From Bacillota bacterium (GTDB lineage: Bacteria; Bacillota; Clostridia; Peptostreptococcales; Anaerovoracaceae): 12,004 nt of DNA. Positions 7,004-12,004 of the stretch are shown piece after piece. The notes beneath the pieces were generated by a model. The model ran no database searches, had not been told where the DNA came from, and worked only from the letters and a program-made list of their open reading frames with translations. The first letter of the stretch is position 1, and each line of letters starts with the position of its first letter. Where the stretch lies: contig JAFYKS010000463.1 in the NCBI GenBank assembly GCA_017537495.1, forward strand, positions 1-12,004, in the 5' to 3' direction. Made by a program: the position numbers and the translations under genes.

Positions 7004-7936
7004 TTACTGAGCCTTGCGGTTTGCCTTATTGGAATAAGGAGTGTAAATCTTTTCACCATCCACCAGACGGACACCTCTTACTTTATAGTAATAACGGGTG
7101 CCGGATTTCACCTTGCTGTTAGTATAGCTGGTCTTACTGCCGGAGCTGGTCTTATAGTAAGCCTTTGCACCATAGCCGGAGTTCTTTTTCGTACTGCGGA
7201 ATACTTCATAGTAGTCCATCTTGTAATTTGAAGACTTGCTCCAGCTCAGTTTAACTTTGCCTTTGGATGTGAGTGAAGATTTTAAAGTAATCTTCGTACA
7301 TTCCACACCGTTTCTGATTTTTTCGTTGGCCGCTTCCTCTTCAGAGCAGGTTACGAAAACATCCATTCCGTCATACATGGTTTTCAGGTTGACAGAATAA
7401 ATGGCACTGTACGCATCATCATACAGGTCACCGGTAGTATAGACAATTGGTTTCGGCATGCGGAAAATCATGTAACCTTCAATCGCATTTTCCACATCAA
7501 CTCCCATTTCCCCATATACTGCTGCCATTTCATCGTAAGTCATACCATCCGTATCCTCTTCATCCATGGCTACACGGAATCCGATGGTATCAGCCGATAC
7601 TCTCACATCCTCATACTCACTGCGAAGAAAAGCATCCAGGTCTTCCATGGCGGTAAATTCCCGAGTCTGTTCCATCTCATAATATTCCACGCCATCTACG
7701 TTTACAACAGCAAGCTGTCCGGTTGCCTCTCCGAGTAAATCTGAAGTGGTACCCTCTTCACCAAGAGAGCCCAGCGTTCCTATCAGAGAATCATAAACTT
7801 CCTTTTCAATCAGAATGTAGCTGTACAGATTACCGGATCCGTCTTCATTCAGTATGAAGTGGTCTTCCATGTACACACAGCCCGTCATGGCCACAATCAT
7901 AATGAATACCATCATTGCAGATAACAGTTTTTTCAT
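7004..7936 (-). CDS. LppM-like lipoprotein with C-terminal fibronectin type III domain
   Basis: This 310-residue protein has a lipoprotein signal peptide: MKKLL, a hydrophobic core, then VAMTGC, with lipidation predicted at Cys20. It should be anchored to the outer face of the membrane. The N-terminal domain begins YMEDHFILNEDGSGNLYSYI, resembling the short strand pair at the start of LppM-type lipoprotein domains (tentative). The region to about 210 is acidic and rich in Asp, Glu and Tyr. Residues about 215-310 form a fibronectin III-like domain (VKLSWSKSSNYKMDYYEVFR, TRYYYKVRGV, YSNKA ending), as often seen in clostridial surface proteins. The start ATG 7936 is preferred to ATG 7942 because the GGGGG ribosome site is 8 bases away from it but only 2 from the other. 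It has its own promoter and terminator, so it is probably monocistronic. Its role is unknown. Confidence 0.78.
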   Translation of the reverse strand: MKKLLSAMMVFIMIVAMTGCVYMEDHFILNEDGSGNLYSYILIEKEVYDSLIGTLGSLGEEGTTSDLLGEATGQLAVVNVDGVEYYEMEQTREFTAMEDLDAFLRSEYEDVRVSADTIGFRVAMDEEDTDGMTYDEMAAVYGEMGVDVENAIEGYMIFRMPKPIVYTTGDLYDDAYSAIYSVNLKTMYDGMDVFVTCSEEEAANEKIRNGVECTKITLKSSLTSKGKVKLSWSKSSNYKMDYYEVFRSTKKNSGYGAKAYYKTSSGSKTSYTNSKVKSGTRYYYKVRGVRLVDGEKIYTPYSNKANRKAQ

Positions 7937-7954
7937 GGACATTTCCCCCTTTTT

Positions 7955-7970
7955 GTAAAAATTTTTTTAC
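7955..7970 (-). repeat. Palindrome over the lipoprotein transcription start
   Basis: A perfect inverted repeat GTAAAAA-AA-TTTTTAC (minus strand) directly follows the TATAAT box and covers the predicted start site. It is AT-only apart from its ends and has no GC stem, so it is a poor terminator. Its placement suits a repressor operator, but AT-rich palindromes also arise by chance. Confidence 0.4.
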
Positions 7971-8000
7971 ATTATACCACAGGATATCCCTATTTATCTA
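7971..8000 (-). promoter_or_regulatory. Extended -10 promoter for the lipoprotein gene
   Basis: On the minus strand TGG directly precedes a perfect TATAAT (7971-7976), giving the TGN extended -10 form. A partial -35, TAGATA (7995-8000, 4 of 6), lies 18 bases upstream and overlaps the stop codon of the dehydrogenase gene. The leader to the ATG is about 28 bases. Confidence 0.68.
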
Positions 8001-8887
8001 CCGAAAATTCTCTTATTTGCTGTTCTGGTTCCGTCTTCGTTATAGTTATAGAAGCCGGCACCGGTCTTTCTGCCCAGGAAACCTGCGTCTACCATTCTTC
8101 TCAGCAGTACAGCAGGACGGTACTTGGAGTCGCCGGTTTCTTCGTAGATTACTTCCATTACCGCCAGTTCTACGTCAATACCGATCATGTCCACCAGTTC
8201 CAGAGGTCCCATTGGATGGTGCAGACCCATCTTCATAGCAAGGTCGATTTCTTCAATAGTGCCAACCTTACGTTCTACCAGGAAGCATGCTTCGTTCAGC
8301 ATAGGCAGCAGCATACGGTTTACGATGAAGCCGGCTTCGTCCTTTGCCAGAACGCAGGACTTGCCCATGAATTCACCAACTTCTGTAGCAATCTTAATCA
8401 CTTCATCACTGGTATGCAGACCTCTGACGATTTCCATCAGCGGCATCTTAGGCACCGGGCTGAAGAAATGCATGCCCACAAAACGGCTTGGATCATCCAG
8501 GCAGCTTGCCAGGGTAGTGATGGAGATAGAAGATGTATTGGATGCAATCACTGCATCATGATTTGCGTATTTATCCACTTCACGGATAATAGATTTCTTG
8601 ATTTCCAGATTTTCGGATGCTGCTTCGATAATTACATCAGCATCGAAACACGCCTTCATTTTAGCGGTGTAATGTACTCTGTCCAGAGTTTCCTTCCCCT
8701 CTTCTTCTGTAATCTTTTCGCGGGAAACCAGCTTGGCAATTTCCTTTTCCAGGCTCTTGCGGCTCTTTTCCAGCTGGGTTTCAGACACATCATAAATCGT
8801 AACATCCAGACCTTTCATTGCAGCATTCTGTGCAATGCCGGTACCCATAAAGCCGGCACCGATAACAAACAGTTTCTTTGCAAACAT
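7994..8887 (-). CDS. hbd: 3-hydroxybutyryl-CoA dehydrogenase
   Basis: This 297-residue cytoplasmic enzyme interconverts acetoacetyl-CoA and 3-hydroxybutyryl-CoA with NAD(P)H, a step of clostridial butyrate/butanol formation. The N-terminal Rossmann motif is VIGAGFMGTGIAQNAA (8-23). The catalytic layout of the family is complete: SNTSS with Ser119, GMHFFSPVP with His140, MEIVRG with Glu152, and DEAGFIVNRML with Asn190. GLHHPMGPLELVDMIG then lies in the C-terminal dimerisation domain. The length is close to the usual 280-290, with a slightly longer tail (NEDGTRTANKRIFGR). GAAGGAG lies 9 bases before the ATG. No thiolase, crotonase or acyl-CoA dehydrogenase neighbours are present. It follows the DUF1292 terminator, and I could not find a convincing promoter in the 54 bases between that terminator's T-tract and the start. 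Confidence 0.95.
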   Translation of the reverse strand: MFAKKLFVIGAGFMGTGIAQNAAMKGLDVTIYDVSETQLEKSRKSLEKEIAKLVSREKITEEEGKETLDRVHYTAKMKACFDADVIIEAASENLEIKKSIIREVDKYANHDAVIASNTSSISITTLASCLDDPSRFVGMHFFSPVPKMPLMEIVRGLHTSDEVIKIATEVGEFMGKSCVLAKDEAGFIVNRMLLPMLNEACFLVERKVGTIEEIDLAMKMGLHHPMGPLELVDMIGIDVELAVMEVIYEETGDSKYRPAVLLRRMVDAGFLGRKTGAGFYNYNEDGTRTANKRIFGR

Positions 8888-8918
8888 AAATCAATTCTCC
8901 TTCTGTAAATATTTTCAG

Positions 8919-8933
8919 GTGGGAAGACCCCAC
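8919..8933 (-). repeat. Short inverted repeat upstream of hbd
   Basis: GTGGG and CCCAC are separated by 5 bases, 31 bases before the hbd start codon and between it and the preceding terminator. It has no T-tract. It may be a leader hairpin or a small operator, but the stem is only 5 bases, so support is weak. Confidence 0.25.
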
Positions 8934-8941
8934 GGCACACG

Positions 8942-8973
8942 AAAAAACCCCGAAGCACACACTGTGCTCCGGG
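8942..8973 (-). terminator. Intrinsic terminator of the DUF1292 gene
   Basis: On the minus strand CCCGGAGCACA and TGTGCTTCGGG pair over 11 positions (one G-U) around GTG, extended by one G and followed by six Ts. The hairpin begins 20 bases after the DUF1292 stop codon. The opposite strand also has a few Ts after the hairpin, but no plus-strand gene reads into it. Confidence 0.88.
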
Positions 8974-8993
8974 ATTTTGAATTTTGCTCAGAA

Positions 8994-9269
8994 TTAAGCT
9001 TCTTCAGCCATGATCTTGTCGAATTCAGCTACAACCTTTTCGAATTCTGCATCGTCTTCGATGTCAACCAGTTCGAATTCGTCGTCGCCAACTTCCTTGT
9101 AGCCGTAGATGTAAACATCATCGGAACCGTCGTCTGGAATCAGAGCGATATATTCCTTACCTTCGTAATCGAATACGCCCATGATTTCACATTCAACTTC
9201 TACGCCGTCATCGAATTCCAGAGTGATCACTTCAGTTTCTTCAACTTCCAGGTTTCTTTCGTCAGCCAT
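8994..9269 (-). CDS. DUF1292 family acidic small protein
   Basis: This 91-residue, strongly acidic cytoplasmic protein fits DUF1292 (YrzB-like). The core is ITLEFDDGVEVECEIMGVFDYEGKEY followed by IALIPDD, DDVYIYGY and DEFELVDIEDDAEFEKV, the typical beta-rich block and closing D-E-EFE pattern. The family is widespread in Bacillota and its function is not established. GGAGG lies 7 bases before the ATG. It has its own promoter overlapping the end of uvrC and its own terminator, so it is probably transcribed as a single gene. The short runs of GAA/GAC codons and the clean signals suggest good expression (inference). Confidence 0.88.
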   Translation of the reverse strand: MADERNLEVEETEVITLEFDDGVEVECEIMGVFDYEGKEYIALIPDDGSDDVYIYGYKEVGDDEFELVDIEDDAEFEKVVAEFDKIMAEEA

Positions 9270-9319
9270 TTTTGTCCTCCATTTATTAATTACTTAAAAT
9301 TAACTTCTTGTGTATTTTC

Positions 9320-9332
9320 GGTGTATCACACC
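9320..9332 (-). repeat. Hairpin at the predicted 5' end of the DUF1292 mRNA
   Basis: On the minus strand GGTGT-GAT-ACACC is a perfect 5-base stem with a 3-base loop. It begins about 7 bases after the -10 box, so it would form the extreme 5' end of the transcript. It is followed by GAAAAT, not Ts, so it does not terminate uvrC. It may stabilise the mRNA or be an operator. Confidence 0.35.
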
Positions 9333-9338
9333 ATCTCA

Positions 9339-9368
9339 ACTATACCACATAATGGGGTATGTTTTCAA
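9339..9368 (-). promoter_or_regulatory. Promoter of the DUF1292 gene
   Basis: On the minus strand TTGAAA (9363-9368) is followed after 18 bases by TATAGT (9339-9344), with a TGG just before the -10 (extended form). The -35 overlaps the uvrC stop codon TGA (9365-9367). The spacer holds ATACC and GGTAT as an imperfect inverted pair. The leader is about 63 bases. Confidence 0.65.
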
Positions 9369-11188
9369 CTAAAATATTCCAAAATAGCGCGTGCATTTTG
9401 CTCAGAAATACCCGGCACTTCCATTAGCTTCTCCACAGATGCTTTTTTTATGTCATCCACTGACTGGAAATGAGCAAGCAGTGCATTTCTCTTCACCGGA
9501 CCGATGCCTTTGATGTTATCCAGCACAGAATTAATGGTGTTTCGGTTATGAAGACTGCGGTGGTAATCGATGGCAAACCGGTGCACTTCCTCCTGAATGG
9601 TGCCGCAGTACTTAAAGAGCAGCGGCCTGCCAGCCAGGGGAAGCTCATCCCCGCGTCCACTCACCAGTGCTCTCGTTCTGTGACTGTCGTCCTTGGCCAT
9701 CCCCAGCACCGGAATACTGATCTGCAGTTCTTCCAGTACTTTTTCGGCGACGGTAACCTGACCCTGACCGCCGTCCATAAGGATGACATCCGGCAAAGTC
9801 TTAAATCCCGGGTCTCCCGCCAGATAACGGCGGAACCGGCGCTGCAGCATTTCCTGCAGAGAGCCGTAATCGTCCGGACCGGTGACGGTTTTTATCTTAA
9901 ATCTGCGGTAGTCTTTCCGTACCGGTTTCAGGTTTCGGAAGACTACCATGGCACCTACCGTATCCACCCCGTTGGTATTGGAGATATCGTAGGATTCCAC
10001 GCGGTAAGATTCCTTCCGGAATCCAAGTACACCGGCCAGTTCCTCAATCAGTGCCTGATTTCGTTCCTCCCCGGCCTTCAGCTTATCTTCCAGGTTCTTG
10101 GTCATTTCTCCGGCATCACGCAGTGCCAGATCCATCAAAGCTTTCTTATCACCGCGCTGCGGCATGAAAATACGGACTTTGCGGCCTTCTTCCTGACTTT
10201 CCAGAAACTCCTGAATCAGCTCTGCATCCTTCAGAGGTTTTGGAACAAGGATTTCAGACGGCACCGCAGCCCACTGGCTGTAATACTGCTTGATAAACTC
10301 CCCGATCAGGCTGTCGTAATCATCATCAGCCTCGGCCTGCATGGAGAAGGTTTCACGTCCGGAAAGCTTGCCGTCACGCACGGTAAAGAGCACCACGGAA
10401 CGGGTATTTCCTGCCCCCACAGGAAGCACCATATCCAGGTCTTTACCGGAAACCAGGCTCACACGCTGTACCTCGCCGATGGATTTTGCAGCAATAATGT
10501 AATCACGATACACAGCAGCCTCTTCAAACTGCATGGCTTCAGAATACCCCAGCATCTTCTCGGTCAGATAATCAAGCAGCTTCTTCTGACGTCCGTTGAG
10601 GAACTCCATGGCCGCATCGATATACTGGCGGTATTCTTCCCGGCTTACCTGACCGGTACACACACCCCTGCATTCAGCGATATGGTAATTCAGACACGGA
10701 CGGTATCCAGGCGGAAAGCTTCGCGCAGAACAGCGCTTCAGAGTATAGACACGATTCAGCAGGTCAATCATCTGATTCACCGCGCCGGCATCGCTGTAAG
10801 GACCGAAATACTTATCTCCATCTTTTTCAATGATGCGGGTCTTCACAATCCGCGGATAATCCTCCGATAAAGTAACCTTAATGTAAGGGTATGTCTTGTC
10901 ATCACGAAGCAGTACGTTATACTTGGGTGCATACTTCTTGATTAAATTGCACTCCAAAATCAGTGCTTCCATCTCCGTCTGGCAGGTGATGTACTCAAAC
11001 TCAGCGATATGAGACACCATGGCCCGTACCTTGGCACTGTGATTTGCACTGCTCTGAAAATACTGGCGCACACGATTCCGCAGGGAAATGGCCTTCCCTA
11101 CATAGATTACCTGTCCCAGCTTGTCCTTATGCAGATAAACTCCCGGAGTATCCGGGAGTTTCTTTAAATTTTCCTTAATATCAAACAT
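9365..11188 (-). CDS. uvrC: Excinuclease ABC subunit C
   Basis: This 607-residue nuclease makes both incisions in UvrABC nucleotide excision repair. Domains in order: an N-terminal GIY-YIG nuclease (GVYLHKDKLGQVIYVGKA, residues 16-33; TEMEAL near 71-76) for the 3' cut; four cysteines at 153, 165, 173 and 177 (CSARSFPPGYRPC, CRGVC), the set that binds an iron-sulfur cluster in studied UvrC proteins; the UVR UvrB-binding helix pair (about 201-235); an RNase H-like nuclease for the 5' cut with ESYDIS (D401), LMDGGQGQ (D472) and EEVHRFA (H536); and tandem helix-hairpin-helix motifs (IKGIGPVKRNALL, MEVPGIS) at the C-terminus. The length is normal and all key residues are present. The ATG directly abuts the TAA of the carboxypeptidase gene, with only GAGAGG 14 bases upstream, so translation may depend on coupling. 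No intrinsic terminator follows it. Confidence 0.97.
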   Translation of the reverse strand: MFDIKENLKKLPDTPGVYLHKDKLGQVIYVGKAISLRNRVRQYFQSSANHSAKVRAMVSHIAEFEYITCQTEMEALILECNLIKKYAPKYNVLLRDDKTYPYIKVTLSEDYPRIVKTRIIEKDGDKYFGPYSDAGAVNQMIDLLNRVYTLKRCSARSFPPGYRPCLNYHIAECRGVCTGQVSREEYRQYIDAAMEFLNGRQKKLLDYLTEKMLGYSEAMQFEEAAVYRDYIIAAKSIGEVQRVSLVSGKDLDMVLPVGAGNTRSVVLFTVRDGKLSGRETFSMQAEADDDYDSLIGEFIKQYYSQWAAVPSEILVPKPLKDAELIQEFLESQEEGRKVRIFMPQRGDKKALMDLALRDAGEMTKNLEDKLKAGEERNQALIEELAGVLGFRKESYRVESYDISNTNGVDTVGAMVVFRNLKPVRKDYRRFKIKTVTGPDDYGSLQEMLQRRFRRYLAGDPGFKTLPDVILMDGGQGQVTVAEKVLEELQISIPVLGMAKDDSHRTRALVSGRGDELPLAGRPLLFKYCGTIQEEVHRFAIDYHRSLHNRNTINSVLDNIKGIGPVKRNALLAHFQSVDDIKKASVEKLMEVPGISEQNARAILEYFS

Positions 11189-12004
11189 TTAGTACGGCCA
11201 GCCTCTCTGTTTCATACTCTGTTCCCTCTCCAGCTCACGGCGCGCCTGCTCCATGATACGCTGCTGGCGGCGGCGTTTAGCTTTCTTTTTATTGATGGAA
11301 CGAAGTGTCAGAACTGTGATAAACAGAAGCAGAATCACTGCTGCTCCTCCGCAGATCAGGATTGTCTGAATATTGGTAATGCCATATGGAGACAGGAACC
11401 AGCCTTCTTCCACATCGTTTGCAGCCTTCAGACGGACTTCTCTGACCTTTTCATCAGCCAGATAAATTTCCACCTTACCCAGACGGTCACCTTCTTTAAT
11501 CGGTGCCTTCAGTTCTTCATCATAAACTACGTTGGTTGTAACCAGTGCAGGAGATGCACCTTCCGGCAGGTTGATGATACCGCTGACGGAAGCCACCCCC
11601 GCTACTTTGTTTGTAGCACCGTGCGTCAGGCGGGCTTCCTCAAACAGATCACCCTTTTTAAATACTTCGTAAGGGCATACATTTTCCTTGGCATAGGTCA
11701 GCAGCTTCTTCATGTCAGGATAACGTTCCTTCATGGTGCTGCCCATGATAACCGCATAAAGTTCCAGGCCTTCGTGATTGATTCCGGCAACCATGGTCGC
11801 TACCGCTTCTTCGGTGGTTCCGGTCTTACCTCCGAAGACACCGTCATACTTCTTCACCTTAATGGTTCCGGTCGGCAGATCCATTTCGCCGCCCCTCAGC
11901 AGCAGGTTTCCGTTTTCCAGTACGCGGGCTTCAGACTTATTGGTCTTTCCGATGGTATATTCTGCTGTGGCAGCAATTGTCTTCAAAGTACGGTTATCGA
12001 AGGC
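11189..12004 (-). CDS. D-alanyl-D-alanine carboxypeptidase (peptidase S11, PBP5-like), C-terminal part
   Basis: The 5' part is cut by the window; 271 residues are visible and the frame is open to the edge, beginning AFDNRTLKTIAATAEY. By family it trims the terminal D-alanine from peptidoglycan pentapeptides outside the membrane. Visible evidence is GVFGGKTGTTEEA (the KTG box, near visible residue 60), the following MVAGINHEGLELYAVIMGS strands, and a PBP5-type C-terminal beta domain (about 126-200: VASVSGIINLPEG, APIKEGDRLGKVEIYLADEK). A single transmembrane helix (about 211-234, ILICGGAAVILLLFITVL) and a highly basic cytoplasmic tail (NKKKAKRRRQQR) follow. The SxxK and SxN boxes should lie beyond the edge. 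Classical PBP5 anchors by an amphipathic helix, whereas this one has a true membrane helix, as is common in Gram-positive homologues. Its stop touches the uvrC start. Confidence 0.92.
   Translation of the reverse strand, partial: AFDNRTLKTIAATAEYTIGKTNKSEARVLENGNLLLRGGEMDLPTGTIKVKKYDGVFGGKTGTTEEAVATMVAGINHEGLELYAVIMGSTMKERYPDMKKLLTYAKENVCPYEVFKKGDLFEEARLTHGATNKVAGVASVSGIINLPEGASPALVTTNVVYDEELKAPIKEGDRLGKVEIYLADEKVREVRLKAANDVEEGWFLSPYGITNIQTILICGGAAVILLLFITVLTLRSINKKKAKRRRQQRIMEQARRELEREQSMKQRGWPY

Noticed and set aside
9470..10870. Open frame of 466 codons on the plus strand
   Set aside because: It is antisense to uvrC, which is unmistakable with all catalytic motifs; the plus-strand translation has no domain and no start signal.
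11984..11986. TTG as a real start for the carboxypeptidase gene
   Set aside because: The frame stays open to the window edge with family-like residues ahead of it, and the KTG box is too close to this TTG for the essential SxxK and SxN boxes to fit, so the gene is simply truncated.
1..12004. Mobile elements, CRISPR arrays, tRNA or rRNA genes, riboswitches
   Set aside because: No transposase or integrase motifs, regularly spaced repeats, tRNA-like cloverleaf or long structured leader were seen; every gap is under 160 bases.

Overview
The window looks like chromosomal DNA from an anaerobic Clostridia-type Bacillota (Firmicute). The indicators are strong AGGAGG-type ribosome sites, SigA-like promoters, a DUF1292 protein, an EFR1-type ferredoxin, a clostridial-style lipoprotein with a fibronectin III domain, and a butyrate-pathway 3-hydroxybutyryl-CoA dehydrogenase. 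The family or genus cannot be fixed from this window. All twelve genes lie on the minus strand, so transcription runs from high to low coordinates. Both edge genes are cut by the window. No tRNA, rRNA, CRISPR array, insertion sequence or other mobile element was seen, and no gene-free stretch exceeds 300 bases.

In transcription order, the right part (12004-8994) holds the C-terminal half of a D,D-carboxypeptidase whose stop codon abuts the start of uvrC, then a separately promoted DUF1292 gene with its own terminator. The middle (8887-7004) has a stand-alone 3-hydroxybutyryl-CoA dehydrogenase and a lipoprotein gene. The lipoprotein gene has its own promoter, a palindrome over its predicted transcription start and a strong terminator. 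Next (6849-5499) is a two-gene unit with a near-consensus promoter: a GNAT acetyltransferase, translationally overlapped with an EFR1-type flavodoxin/ferredoxin fusion.

The left part (5393-1) is the most interesting. It is a tightly packed five-gene cell-surface polymer operon with a plausible promoter. In order it encodes a CDP-glycerol glycerophosphotransferase-like enzyme, a sugar-transfer-associated ATP-grasp enzyme, a small sugar nucleotidyltransferase, a double ATP-grasp protein, and the start of a TagG/Wzm-like ABC export permease. In the double protein the second copy keeps the expected catalytic residues and the first has lost them. Together these suggest synthesis, ATP-dependent ligation or tailoring, and export of a teichoic-acid-like phosphoglycerol polymer. 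The donor nucleotide and the ligated group are not evident from sequence. This cluster, with its active/inactive ATP-grasp pair, is the best candidate for an undescribed system here.
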